From Orenia marismortui DSM 5156 (GTDB taxonomy: Bacteria; Bacillota; Halanaerobiia; Halobacteroidales; Halobacteroidaceae): 64,000 nt of DNA. Position numbers and translations under genes: made by a program. Shown piece after piece: positions 1 to 8,723 of the stretch (the stretch's first letter is position 1; each line of letters begins with the position of its first letter). The DNA is taken from NCBI RefSeq assembly GCF_000379025.1, contig NZ_KB900617.1:586316-650315 (forward strand). The letters are read 5' to 3'. The notes below the pieces were generated by a model, which saw nothing but the letters and a program-made list of their open reading frames with translations, had not been told where the DNA came from and did no database searches.

Positions 1-515
<515 letters not shown>

Positions 516-601
516 AAGATTTATTTAAATGTGAAAAACACATTTAATTACAAGTTTGATTAGCTCATTTTGTTACGACTAGTTGAAAACTTACATTGTT
601 T

Positions 602-615
602 AGTTTTCAAAGACC
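602..615 (-). promoter_or_regulatory. boxA-like antitermination element in the rRNA leader
   Basis: The minus strand reads GGTCTTTGAAAACT, close to the boxA-type element (TCTTTGAAAACT) usual in Firmicutes rRNA leaders. It lies between the promoters and the 16S gene. The role in Nus-factor antitermination is inferred from family knowledge. Confidence 0.6.
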
Positions 616-644
616 AAATGTCTTTTTGTCATGCGACAAGAAAT

Positions 645-673
645 ATTGTATCAATTTCAAACAATGTTGTCAA
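645..673 (-). promoter_or_regulatory. rRNA promoter, proximal (TTGACA-17-TACAAT)
   Basis: On the minus strand TTGACA (668-673) and TACAAT (645-650) are separated by 17 bp. Five bases after the -10 comes TTGTCGC, a heptamer also present downstream of two of the upstream promoters. It is the nearest of four tandem promoters to the 16S gene. Confidence 0.8.
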
Positions 674-739
674 TAATTTTTCAAAATTATTTTTCAATAA
701 CTTTTAAAAACAAAAGATTTCTTAGCGACAACATCAATA

Positions 740-768
740 AGTTTAACATTTGAATCAAGACTTGTCAA
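740..768 (-). promoter_or_regulatory. rRNA promoter, second (TTGACA-17-TAAACT)
   Basis: TTGACA (763-768) and TAAACT (740-745) on the minus strand with a 17-bp spacer. The TTGTCGC heptamer follows 8 bases after the -10. Confidence 0.75.
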
Positions 769-818
769 TAAAAACTTTAAAAAGCAAATTTAAAGTTTTT
801 TTGCAAGCGACAAGAATT

Positions 819-847
819 AGTATAGCAAAATAACAAAGTATAGTCAA
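819..847 (-). promoter_or_regulatory. rRNA promoter, third (TTGACT-17-TATACT)
   Basis: TTGACT (842-847) and TATACT (819-824) on the minus strand with a 17-bp spacer. TTGTCGC follows 5 bases after the -10. Confidence 0.75.
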
Positions 848-938
848 TACCTATTAATATTTTTATAAAAATATTAATAATAATGAAATATTGCTAAATT
901 CACAAGAAAACAATTAATTTCCCCAAACAACATTTAAT

Positions 939-967
939 ATACTAACACTTATTAATATAATTGTCAA
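939..967 (-). promoter_or_regulatory. rRNA promoter, distal (TTGACA-17-TAGTAT)
   Basis: TTGACA (962-967) and TAGTAT (939-944) on the minus strand with a 17-bp spacer. The -35 lies just beyond the stop codon of the upstream methyltransferase gene. The downstream heptamer of the other three promoters is not conserved here. Confidence 0.6.
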
Positions 968-972
968 CAAAA

Positions 973-1518
973 TTATATTTTTTTATAAGCAATAAATAAA
1001 GGACCATCTTTTCTATATACTCCTACTATGCTTTTAGAAAAAGAAAGTTCATCAACTTTTTTAAATCTTTCTGATAAAATCATATCATCAAGTTCTTGCT
1101 GATAATATGCAGTTACACATCTATCAGGAGTATTTTTTGTTCTTTTTCTAACTTCAACTAACAAATAGCCACTTCTTTTTAAATTTAAATAAGTGTTTCT
1201 TATATACTCTTTTCTAGCATAATCCTTTTTTATAATGTTTAATACATAATTTGATATTATAAGATCAAAAGCCAACCTATAATTAACTAAAAATTTTTCA
1301 TCTATTGTACAATATAATTCTTCTGATTTTTTTAGCGATCTAATTTTATTTATCTGGTCTGTAATATCACAGGCATAAACTTTAAAACCTAATTCACTTA
1401 AATAAATAGAGTTTCTCAATTTACCCGCACCATAATCAAGAATATAAGAAATACCATCCTTCTTATATGAACTTATAAACCATCTTATACTATCACAGGA
1501 TCGATAAAAAATAATCAT
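973..1518 (-). CDS. Class I SAM-dependent methyltransferase, substrate unknown
   Basis: A 181-residue protein with a Rossmann-type methyltransferase core. Motif I (ILDYGAGKLRNS) is at residues 26-37, the acidic residue after strand 2 is Asp51 (VYACDIT), and a motif IV-like segment (DLIISNYVLN) is at 85-94. This resembles the TehB/UbiE-like group of small soluble methyltransferases, but nothing shows the substrate. The Shine-Dalgarno AAGGGG directly abuts the ATG, which is unusually close. An in-frame TAA upstream rules out an earlier start, and an ATT codon 6 bases after the SD is an alternative. It stands alone between the rRNA promoters and the iron-sulfur operon terminator. Confidence 0.75.
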   Translation of the reverse strand: MIIFYRSCDSIRWFISSYKKDGISYILDYGAGKLRNSIYLSELGFKVYACDITDQINKIRSLKKSEELYCTIDEKFLVNYRLAFDLIISNYVLNIIKKDYARKEYIRNTYLNLKRSGYLLVEVRKRTKNTPDRCVTAYYQQELDDMILSERFKKVDELSFSKSIVGVYRKDGPLFIAYKKI

Positions 1519-1673
1519 CCCCTTTTATTTTATATATTGTTTTAAAATTTATTATCCTCATCCAAAACTAAAGATTATTATATAAGTTTATCATCTATTA
1601 TTCTAAATAAATAAAAAAATTATTCCTATCGCCAGAAGATAAATAATATCAAACTCACTCAATAACATCTCTT

Positions 1674-1713
1674 AAAAGTAAAAACAGATGGATATCCATC
1701 TGTTTTTACTTTT
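1674..1713 (-). terminator. Intrinsic terminator of the iscR-nifS-nifU operon
   Basis: A perfect 40-bp palindrome with 20-bp arms, A-rich at one end and T-rich at the other, lies 84 bp beyond the nifU stop codon. Because it is symmetric it could terminate in both directions. Confidence 0.85.
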
Positions 1714-1797
1714 AGATTATAAATTCAATCTAAAAACATAAGTATCAAATTTTAAATAAACTCAATAAACAATATTTAATTTATTTTATTATTCATC

Positions 1798-2199
1798 TTA
1801 TTCATGATGGTGATGATCATGATCATCATATTCTCTTTCAATTCCTAAATAATCATCAATAGCTTTATTTAAAGCATCAGCAGCTAAATTAGAACAATGC
1901 ATTTTAACTGGTGGTAAACCATCCAAAGATTCTGCAACTGCATTATTAGTAATTTTTCTTGCTTCTTCTATAGTCTTTCCTTTAGCTAACTCTGTTGCCA
2001 TACTACTAGTTGAAATAGCTGCACCACAACCAAAAGTTTTAAACTTAATATCTGTAATCACATCATCTTCCACCTTAATATACATTTGCATAATATCTCC
2101 ACATTTTGGATTACCAACTCTTCCTACTCCATCAGCATCAGGTATTTCTCCTACATTTCTAGGGTTTTGAAAATGATCCATAACTTTATCTGAATACAT
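1798..2199 (-). CDS. nifU: Iron-sulfur cluster scaffold protein, NifU/IscU type
   Basis: A 133-residue protein spanning the IscU-like N-terminal domain of NifU. It assembles [2Fe-2S]/[4Fe-4S] clusters from sulfur delivered by the desulfurase for transfer to apoproteins in the cytoplasm. The three cluster ligands Cys33 (KCGD, with the conserved Asp35), Cys58 (GCGAA) and Cys102 (MHCSN) are all present. There is no C-terminal thioredoxin-like NifU domain. An unusual feature is the C-terminal tail YDDHDHHHHE, rich in His and Asp, which could bind metal. It is the last gene of the iscR-nifS-nifU operon, about 50 bp after nifS. Confidence 0.93.
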   Translation of the reverse strand: MYSDKVMDHFQNPRNVGEIPDADGVGRVGNPKCGDIMQMYIKVEDDVITDIKFKTFGCGAAISTSSMATELAKGKTIEEARKITNNAVAESLDGLPPVKMHCSNLAADALNKAIDDYLGIEREYDDHDHHHHE

Positions 2200-2249
2200 A
2201 ATATATCATCACACTCCTTAACATTCTCTAATCTAATTTTATATTAATA

Positions 2250-3422
2250 TTAAAATTCAGCATTATAAATTGGAGACATAGCCCTTAAATCAGCTACAAC
2301 TTTCGGTAAAACTTCTAATACTTTATCAACTTCTTCTTCAGTATTGTATTTTCCTAAAGTTAATCTTAAAGAACCATGAGCTACTTCATGAGACAATCCC
2401 ATAGCAAGTAATACATGAGAAGGATCTAAAGATCCAGAAGTACAAGCAGAACCACTAGAAGCAGCAATTCCCTCTAAATCTAATTTCATTAAGATAGACT
2501 CACCTTCAATATATTTAAGACTAAAATTAACATTACCAGGTAGACGTTTAGTTCTATGTCCATTCAATTTTACATGATCAATCTTTTCTTCAATACCATT
2601 TATTAACCTATCTCTCATCTTCTCTAGCTTTTTAGCTTTTTGATCCATATTGTTTAAAGCTATTTCAGCTGCTTTACCTAGACCTACAATGCCTGGAACA
2701 TTTTCGGTAGTAGCTCGTCTATTTCTTTCTTGAGCACCACCATGCATAAATTTATCAATTCTTGTCCCTTTTCTAATATATAAAGCACCTACTCCTTTAG
2801 GAGCATTAAACTTATGACCTGACAAAGATAATAAATCAACATTTAATTGATTAACATCTACAGTTATAGTACCTACTGCCTGAACTGCATCAGTATGAAA
2901 GATCACTCCTGCTTCCTTTGTTATCTCTCCAATTTCAGCAATCGGTTGTATACTTCCAACTTCATTATTAGCTAACATAATGGTCACTAAAATGGTATCT
3001 TCTCTAATAGCATCCTTCACTGCTTGAGGATCAACCATCCCATCTTCATCAACTGATAAATAAGTTACTTCAAAACCACGCTTTTTCTCTAAATATTTAC
3101 AAGTATGTAGTACAGCATGATGTTCTACTGCAGAAGTAATAATATGCTTTCCCTTTCTTTCTAAAGCAGATGCTACACCTTTAATAGCATAGTTATCAGC
3201 TTCTGTTCCTCCACTAGTAAAGATAATTTCTGTCGAATTATCAGCAGAAATTAATGATGCTACTTTATCTCTAGCTTCAGTAACTGCATTTCTAGCCTCT
3301 CTACCAAAAGAATGAAAGCTAGATGCATTTCCAAATATATCAGTAAAATAGGGTCTCATAGCTTCTAAAACTTCAACATCTGTTTGAGTTGTTGCTCCAT
3401 TATCCATATATATTCTTTTCAC
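2250..3422 (-). CDS. nifS: Cysteine desulfurase NifS/IscS
   Basis: A 390-residue fold-type I PLP enzyme that converts cysteine to alanine and passes persulfide sulfur to the scaffold NifU. The PLP lysine is Lys204 in SLSGHKFNAPKG. The catalytic cysteine is Cys327 in ASSGSACTSGS, on the long mobile loop typical of class I (IscS/NifS) desulfurases. HGGAQE and the RATTEN motif are also present. Its position between the Rrf2 regulator and the NifU scaffold supports a housekeeping iron-sulfur assembly role. Family length is about 390-400, so it looks complete. Confidence 0.96.
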   Translation of the reverse strand: MKRIYMDNGATTQTDVEVLEAMRPYFTDIFGNASSFHSFGREARNAVTEARDKVASLISADNSTEIIFTSGGTEADNYAIKGVASALERKGKHIITSAVEHHAVLHTCKYLEKKRGFEVTYLSVDEDGMVDPQAVKDAIREDTILVTIMLANNEVGSIQPIAEIGEITKEAGVIFHTDAVQAVGTITVDVNQLNVDLLSLSGHKFNAPKGVGALYIRKGTRIDKFMHGGAQERNRRATTENVPGIVGLGKAAEIALNNMDQKAKKLEKMRDRLINGIEEKIDHVKLNGHRTKRLPGNVNFSLKYIEGESILMKLDLEGIAASSGSACTSGSLDPSHVLLAMGLSHEVAHGSLRLTLGKYNTEEEVDKVLEVLPKVVADLRAMSPIYNAEF

Positions 3423-3488
3423 TTTATTTCCTCCTCTTCACCTAAAAAGTCACTTAATTATTTATATCATAATTAACTATACATTTAC

Positions 3489-3947
3489 TTAAATATGATA
3501 CATATAACCATGTCTATGACCAGTCTGTTGTGCGTTAATAGCTTCTTGTCTAAGGTCTTCTAATGTGATTGAATCTAAAACTTCATCAATGCTATCTTTA
3601 ACCTTTTTCCAAATCATTTTAACAACACAATCAGGGCTATTTCCACATTCACCTTTTACTTCATCAGATACACAATCTGCAGGAGCAATTGGCCCTTCTA
3701 AAGCTCTAATAATATTACCTATAGTTATATCCTGAGGTTCTTTAGCCAATAAATATCCTCCATGAGCTCCGCGAACACTATTTACTATTCCCGCTTTTCT
3801 TAAAACAGCAATTAATTGTTCTAAATAATGCTCTGATATATCTTGTCTTTCAGCAATACTCCTGAGTGGAATAGGACCATCACCTTGATGTAATGCTAAA
3901 TCAAACATTGCTCTTACACCATAGCGCCCCTTAGTTGATAATTTCAT
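3489..3947 (-). CDS. iscR: Rrf2 family transcriptional regulator, IscR-like
   Basis: A 152-residue winged-helix regulator of the Rrf2 family, probably sensing iron-sulfur status. The start MKLSTKGRYG was chosen because AGGAGGCGC precedes it; the longer frame would begin inside the -35 box. The helix-turn-helix is at about residues 26-60. Cys92, Cys101 and Cys107 (C-x8-C-x5-C) match the cluster-ligand region of IscR. The C-terminus carries a His-containing tail (HRHGYMYH). It is first in the operon, followed by nifS and nifU, so autoregulation of the operon is likely by analogy with IscR. Confidence 0.9.
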   Translation of the reverse strand: MKLSTKGRYGVRAMFDLALHQGDGPIPLRSIAERQDISEHYLEQLIAVLRKAGIVNSVRGAHGGYLLAKEPQDITIGNIIRALEGPIAPADCVSDEVKGECGNSPDCVVKMIWKKVKDSIDEVLDSITLEDLRQEAINAQQTGHRHGYMYHI

Positions 3948-3996
3948 AAAAGCGCCTCCTTTAATCCCGAGTTTTCTTGTTGGTTTTCTTAAATTA

Positions 3997-4025
3997 ATAA
4001 TACCATAACACTTGGTTACTGTCAA
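3997..4025 (-). promoter_or_regulatory. Promoter of the iscR-nifS-nifU operon (TTGACA-17-TATTAT)
   Basis: TTGACA (4020-4025) and TATTAT (3997-4002) on the minus strand, 17-bp spacer, about 50 bp upstream of the iscR start. I could not recognise a clear Rrf2 operator by eye. Confidence 0.8.
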
Positions 4026-4149
4026 TTGAATTAATAAAAAATATAAGAAGATATCTTGTATTCAACCTTATCTATAATTATTTGTATTCCCTACTAAAAT
4101 TATGTGTTTTGTAGGATTGATTTTTAACACTAGCACTTATAAATACTAA

Positions 4150-4247
4150 AATCTAAAATAAAACTTAATGGGTGTATTGCAATATTTTTTTGGTGTTAGA
4201 CTCTAAGGATTTTGGATTAACTATCTCCTAATCCCGAAACTGTTGTT
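4150..4247. repeat. Decayed copy of the dispersed intergenic repeat
   Basis: Read on the minus strand this stretch keeps ACAGTTTCGG at one end and CCATTAAG at the other. These are the same landmarks that bound the full copies near 29.1 and 52.6 kb, but the middle has diverged and lost most of the 7-bp periodicity. It fills much of the iscR-yczE gap (4026-4290), in which I see no gene. Confidence 0.45.
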
Positions 4248-4290
4248 TAATGTACCATAAAAATATATTGACGTTTATTTTTAGAGTCAT

Positions 4291-4917
4291 TTATCTATAT
4301 ATATTCTTACTAATAGTTGATTTAAAGTTTTTATCAGATAATCTATTAATCAACTTGAAAAAATTACTTACCACAGGTCCAACACCAAGGGCAATAACAA
4401 TGGTACCAATACCAACTGGACCCCCTAATAAATAACCAATACTCAATGCAATTAGTTCCATAGAAATTTTTATCCAACTAATATCGCAACTTAGTTTATT
4501 CTTTAGCGTCATCATCAAACTATCTCTAGGTCCAGTACCACACTGAGCAGAAATATAAATCCCCATCCCTATTCCCCAGATGACAACTCCTATCCCTAAA
4601 CATGATAGCTGTATAAATAAAGTATTTGGATCAGGTATAACCGCTTTCATAATATCAATCATAAATCCAACTAATATTATATTTATTATTGTACCCACAG
4701 TAGGTTTTACTTTGGCAAGCATAAAACTAAGTAATACAACAAATATTCCTGTTATTTGTCCAGCTTGACCTATACTTATATTAAAATATCTAGTTAAACC
4801 AATATGAAAAACATCCCATGGTGCTACTCCTAAATCAGCCTTAATAGTTAATACTATGCCAATGCTCACAATTGCTAAACCTAATGAAAATCTAAGCCAT
4901 CCCTTTATAAACTTCAT
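4291..4917 (-). CDS. YczE/YitT-like integral membrane protein
   Basis: A 208-residue polytopic membrane protein with about five hydrophobic segments. The N-terminal block has LGIAIVSIG-type glycine-rich helices followed by KADLGVAPWDVFHIGL, a conserved signature of the YczE/YyaS group. A second block, GTGPRDSLMMTL, is also typical. The function of the family is not established; a transport role is a guess. The ATG overlaps the stop of the upstream yigZ gene by one base (TAATG), so translational coupling is likely. Confidence 0.8.
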   Translation of the reverse strand: MKFIKGWLRFSLGLAIVSIGIVLTIKADLGVAPWDVFHIGLTRYFNISIGQAGQITGIFVVLLSFMLAKVKPTVGTIINIILVGFMIDIMKAVIPDPNTLFIQLSCLGIGVVIWGIGMGIYISAQCGTGPRDSLMMTLKNKLSCDISWIKISMELIALSIGYLLGGPVGIGTIVIALGVGPVVSNFFKLINRLSDKNFKSTISKNIYR

Positions 4918-5543
4918 TATCTAAATTCCTCTCCTTTTTCTTCAAATACAGCTTGGCCTCTTGTAGCATCTATAATCCTATCTTTAAAAGCATTAATATA
5001 AGTAGGTTTCATAACCGATATAATTTCAACTCCATTATTCATATAGTTAACATTTTTAACTTCTCCTTGATGACCTTCTAAGTCATTAATAACTTCCCCC
5101 ATTTGGTCATAAGGAATAGAAATACCTAGCTTTATATACCTGACTTTATTTATTAATCCCGCTTCTCTAATAGCCTTTCTAACACTACCCCCATAAGCTC
5201 TAATCAAGCCACCAACTCCATGCTTAATACCACCAAAATAACGAGTTACAACTACTGCAACATTAGTTACCCCTTCACCTTCAATAGCTTGTAATGCAGG
5301 CGGACCAGATGATCCAGCCGGTTCACCGTCATCACTAGATCTCTGTATAGCATCATCCCCAACACCTACTTTAAATGCATATACATTGTGTCGAGCATCA
5401 TAAAATTCTTCAGAAATATCAGCAATGAACTTTTCAGCTTCTTCTACAGTATTAACACTCTTAACAGAGGTGATAAACTTACATTTTTTTATCTTCGCTG
5501 TTACTCTAATATCTTTAGCAACTGTACTATAACTATCTAACAT
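4917..5543 (-). CDS. yigZ: YigZ/IMPACT family protein
   Basis: A 208-residue protein of the IMPACT/YigZ family (UPF0029 N-terminal domain plus DUF1949 C-terminal domain). The core motif DARHNVYAFKVG and the DDGEPAGSSGPP and VTRYFGGIKHGVGGLIRAYG motifs are intact. The start MLDSYSTVAK was chosen because GAGGAGA lies in the proper place; the longer frame adds 11 residues without support. Eukaryotic IMPACT acts on translational control through GCN1; the bacterial role is unclear. It overlaps yczE downstream and follows rarA by 43 bp. Confidence 0.9.
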   Translation of the reverse strand: MLDSYSTVAKDIRVTAKIKKCKFITSVKSVNTVEEAEKFIADISEEFYDARHNVYAFKVGVGDDAIQRSSDDGEPAGSSGPPALQAIEGEGVTNVAVVVTRYFGGIKHGVGGLIRAYGGSVRKAIREAGLINKVRYIKLGISIPYDQMGEVINDLEGHQGEVKNVNYMNNGVEIISVMKPTYINAFKDRIIDATRGQAVFEEKGEEFR

Positions 5544-5586
5544 TTTAACCTCTCCTCTTATCTTGAATACTAACAAATAATCTAAA

Positions 5587-6900
5587 TTACTTTAAATTCT
5601 CCAGAAAAGACTTAATTTTATCTTCATAGCCATTTTTAGTAGGCTGATAAAATCTTGTACCCACTAAGTCATTAGGCAAATATTGTTGCTTCACATAATT
5701 ATCAGAATAATCATGGGGATATTTATATCCCTTACCATATTCCAACTCTTTAGACCCACTATAATGAGCATCTTTTAAATGCTTAGGAACTCCCGCATCT
5801 GGTCTTGATTTAACAATATTCAAAGCACCATCTATAGCCTTAATAGTAGCATTACTTTTTGGTGCAGAAGCTATGTAAATAGCAGCCTGAGCCAATGGGA
5901 TCCTAGCTTCAGGCATCCCAACATATTCTAATGCTTGAGCTGCTGAAACAGCAAGCATTAATGAATGGGGATTGGCATTACCTACATCTTCTGCTGCATG
6001 AACAATCATTCTTCTAGCTATAAATCTAGGATCTTCCCCCGCCTCAATCATCTTTGCTAACCAAAAAATAGCAGCATCAGGATCTGATCCCCTTAAACTT
6101 TTTACAAAAGCTGAAGTTATATCATAATGATTATCACCAGATTTATCATAATTGATAGCTTTCTGTTGAATACTCTCTTCAGCTACTTTTAGGTTTATTC
6201 TCCTAACACCATCTTCTTCATGGGTTGTTAATACTGCTAACTCAAGAGCATTTAAGGCTCTTCTAGCATCACCATTAGCAACTTCAGCTAGATGACTTAA
6301 AGCTTCTGAAGTTATATCTACACTATACTCTCCTAAACCACGCTCTTTATCTTCTAAAGCTCTCATTAATATCTTTCTGATTGAATCTGAAGATAATTTC
6401 TCTAATTTAAATATCCTAGATCTTGATATCAAGGGTGAATTAACTTCAAAATATGGATTTTCCGTCGTTGCACCAATCAAAATTAAGATTCCATCTTCTA
6501 CCGATGGTAATAATGCATCTTGTTGACTTTTATTAAACCTATGTATTTCATCAATAAATAGCACCGTTTTTTTGGAATACATTCCCCTTCTCTCTTTAGC
6601 CCGTTTAATTACTTCTCGTAAGTCTCTTACCCCTGAAGTAACTGCATTTAACTTTTCAAAATCAGCCTTAGTAGTATTAGCTATAATCTGAGCCAATGTT
6701 GTCTTACCTGTCCCAGGAGGTCCATAAAATATAGCTGATTGCAAACGATCAACTTGGATAGCTCTCCTCAATAACCTACCCTCTCCTACAATTTGATCTT
6801 GCCCTATAAATTCATCCAAATTACAAGGCCTCATCCTCACTGCTAAAGGCTTATTTTGAATATTATCCTCATTATAAATATTTTGATTGAACAAATCCAT
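5587..6900 (-). CDS. rarA: Replication-associated recombination protein A (RarA/MgsA), AAA+ ATPase
   Basis: A 437-residue clamp-loader-like AAA+ ATPase acting at stalled replication forks. Walker A GPPGTGKT is at 60-67, Walker [10 protein letters not shown] at 114-122, sensor 1 GATTENP at 143-149, with the MgsA C-terminal tetramerisation region (KSLRGSDPDAAIFWLAKMIEAGEDP) after about residue 265. Length matches the family (about 420-450). It heads the rarA-yigZ-yczE run. Confidence 0.95.
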   Translation of the reverse strand: MDLFNQNIYNEDNIQNKPLAVRMRPCNLDEFIGQDQIVGEGRLLRRAIQVDRLQSAIFYGPPGTGKTTLAQIIANTTKADFEKLNAVTSGVRDLREVIKRAKERRGMYSKKTVLFIDEIHRFNKSQQDALLPSVEDGILILIGATTENPYFEVNSPLISRSRIFKLEKLSSDSIRKILMRALEDKERGLGEYSVDITSEALSHLAEVANGDARRALNALELAVLTTHEEDGVRRINLKVAEESIQQKAINYDKSGDNHYDITSAFVKSLRGSDPDAAIFWLAKMIEAGEDPRFIARRMIVHAAEDVGNANPHSLMLAVSAAQALEYVGMPEARIPLAQAAIYIASAPKSNATIKAIDGALNIVKSRPDAGVPKHLKDAHYSGSKELEYGKGYKYPHDYSDNYVKQQYLPNDLVGTRFYQPTKNGYEDKIKSFLENLK

Positions 6901-7044
6901 CTTATCACCTCATTATATTATCTGAATAATGTATTTTTTAATGGGATAAAAAAGATATTACAAATAATTTATATAGTCTAAAACTCCATTAACCCTAAAT
7001 TGTAAAATTAAATATATTTTTATTATTTATTATAACATAAATAT

Positions 7045-7068
7045 AACGCCGGAACTAATCCGACGCTA
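7045..7068 (-). terminator. GC-rich hairpin between the HAD gene and rarA
   Basis: On the minus strand a 9-bp stem (AGCGTCGGA with TTCCGGCGT, two G-U pairs) closes a short loop. It is the only GC-rich stretch in the gap, but only a mixed A/T tail follows, so termination is plausible rather than certain. Confidence 0.4.
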
Positions 7069-7096
7069 TATAATTTATAATTAAGTTTTATATGTA

Positions 7097-7130
7097 AAAA
7101 TAAGAAGAATCCTGATTTCCTTAAATCAAG
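7097..7130 (-). terminator. Terminator of the HAD-phosphatase gene
   Basis: Immediately after the stop codon an 8-bp stem (CTTGATTT with AAATCAGG around AAGG) is followed by a U-rich run on the minus strand. Confidence 0.55.
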
Positions 7131-7131
7131 T

Positions 7132-7920
7132 TCAATCCTTTAAAAACTTTTCTAAAGCATAAGCAACTCCATCTTCTTGATTACTTTTAGTAACAAAATC
7201 AGCTACCTCTTTGACACCTTCTGGAGAATTACCCATTGCAACAGCTAAACCAGCCTCTTCAAACATAGCAACATCATTAAAATTGTTACCAATTGCTATA
7301 ACTTCTTCTGAAGCAATATTCATTCTTTTAATCATATATTTTAAAGCCTTCCCTTTAGAAACCTCTAGATTCATAGTTTCTACACATCTCTCATCAGATC
7401 TAGTAATATATAAACCTCCTTCATATTTATCAGCTAATTGAGCAAATGCTTTATCAATATCTTCTGGATCAGCAAAAAAGACAATCTTAGTTGGCCCTTC
7501 CTCTAGCTGATATTTTGTGATAATAGTTGGATCTATTCCCTCTAATTCACGGTGAACCTTAGCAACTTCTTCATGAGAAGTAATAACTTCATCTTCAAAA
7601 TAAAGACTTACCCCATAACCTTTACTATAACCATAATCTAATATTTCTTTAGCCAAACCTAGAGGCATACTTGAGTTTGTATAAACCGATTCCGTTAATG
7701 GACATTTAACAATAGAACCATTAGAAGTTACTAGTGGTAAATATACCTCTAATTCTTTAGTATAAGGATATAAAGCTTGATAAGGCCTTCCACTAGCTAA
7801 TACAAAATTAACTCCTTGATTAGCATATTTAGTAATAATCTCACGATTTTTATCAGAAACTTTATGATCATCATTTAATAAAGTACCATCCATATCAATT
7901 GCTACTAATTTAAATTTCAC
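7132..7920 (-). CDS. Cof-type HAD superfamily phosphatase
   Basis: A 262-residue haloacid-dehalogenase phosphatase of the Cof/IIB subfamily, cytoplasmic, acting on sugar phosphates or similar small phosphoesters; the real substrate cannot be read. Motif I is AIDMDGTLL (nucleophile Asp9, acid Asp11). Motif II is VLASGRP. Motif IV is GNNFNDVAMFEEAG, followed by the usual AMGNS. The start is a GTG preceded by GGGGTGAT; the 26 residues encoded further upstream do not resemble the family. Confidence 0.9.
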   Translation of the reverse strand: MKFKLVAIDMDGTLLNDDHKVSDKNREIITKYANQGVNFVLASGRPYQALYPYTKELEVYLPLVTSNGSIVKCPLTESVYTNSSMPLGLAKEILDYGYSKGYGVSLYFEDEVITSHEEVAKVHRELEGIDPTIITKYQLEEGPTKIVFFADPEDIDKAFAQLADKYEGGLYITRSDERCVETMNLEVSKGKALKYMIKRMNIASEEVIAIGNNFNDVAMFEEAGLAVAMGNSPEGVKEVADFVTKSNQEDGVAYALEKFLKD

Positions 7921-8016
7921 TATATCACCCCACAATAAGTATAAATCTTCTGTTTCTAATTCTTCATTATATAATAGATTCCTTGTTAAAATTATCATAA
8001 ATCAAATTAACATATT

Positions 8017-8595
8017 TTAAGAACTACAGACTATAACCTGTTCTTCACTAATTATCTTATCCATTTTAATATCATGATTATCAAAGACAACATTCGCAAT
8101 AATTTGAAAATCAAAGCAGATAGCTATCTTAGTAAGATTAGAATTCTTAGCTAATAATTTATCATAATATCCTCCACCATATCCTAAGCGGTTACCTCTT
8201 TTATCAAAGGCCAACCCTGGCAAAACCACTAAATCAACCTCAGATAAATCAACAATTCTTATGTAATTACTTTCAGGTTCTAAAATACCATAGCTTCCTT
8301 GAGTTAATTCAAGGTCATAATCTTTCAACTCTGATAAATATAGTTCTCTATTATCTATATCTGTTACAGGTACTATGACTTTCTTTCCCATATCCAAACA
8401 ATCTTTAATCATAGTTTCAGTTCTAACTTCATTTCTAAAAGCAACATAAAGCATTATACTTTGAGCAGAATCAAACTCTTCTAAAGCAAACAACTTATTC
8501 TTAACTTCTATACTTTTCTCTTCTATATCCTTATTATACATATTTTTTCGCAAAAATAATATTCTATCACGCTGTTCTTTTTTAGATATCTTCAT
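8017..8595 (-). CDS. 5-formyltetrahydrofolate cyclo-ligase
   Basis: A 192-residue enzyme that converts 5-formyl-THF plus ATP to 5,10-methenyl-THF in one-carbon metabolism. The C-terminal motif RLGYGGGYYDKLL and the VPGLAFDKRGNRLGYG-type region are diagnostic (here VLPGLAFDKRGNRLG). The N-terminal basic helix KKEQRDRILFLRKNM is also typical. The gene lies directly downstream of 6S RNA on the same strand, an arrangement known from proteobacteria (ssrS-ygfA). Confidence 0.95.
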   Translation of the reverse strand: MKISKKEQRDRILFLRKNMYNKDIEEKSIEVKNKLFALEEFDSAQSIMLYVAFRNEVRTETMIKDCLDMGKKVIVPVTDIDNRELYLSELKDYDLELTQGSYGILEPESNYIRIVDLSEVDLVVLPGLAFDKRGNRLGYGGGYYDKLLAKNSNLTKIAICFDFQIIANVVFDNHDIKMDKIISEEQVIVCSS

Positions 8596-8688
8596 GATTA
8601 AATCACCTAATTTTTGAATTAATTAAATTAGCAAAACTATATCACCCTACCTCAAGCTTGCATCCACTTCAAAATATTTAGATATAAT

Positions 8689-8716
8689 AAAAATCTAGCC
8701 CAATAGGCTAGATTTT
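8689..8716 (-). terminator. Terminator downstream of 6S RNA
   Basis: On the minus strand an 11-bp stem, AAAATCTAGCC with GGCTAGATTTT, closes a 5-base loop and is followed by TTATTATA. It separates 6S RNA from the folate enzyme gene, so read-through would be needed for co-transcription. Confidence 0.8.
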
Positions 8717-8723
8717 AAAAAAA

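Noticed and set aside
4250-4768. Plus-strand frames of 61-62 codons across the YczE-like gene
   Set aside because: Antisense shadows of a membrane-protein gene; no start signals.
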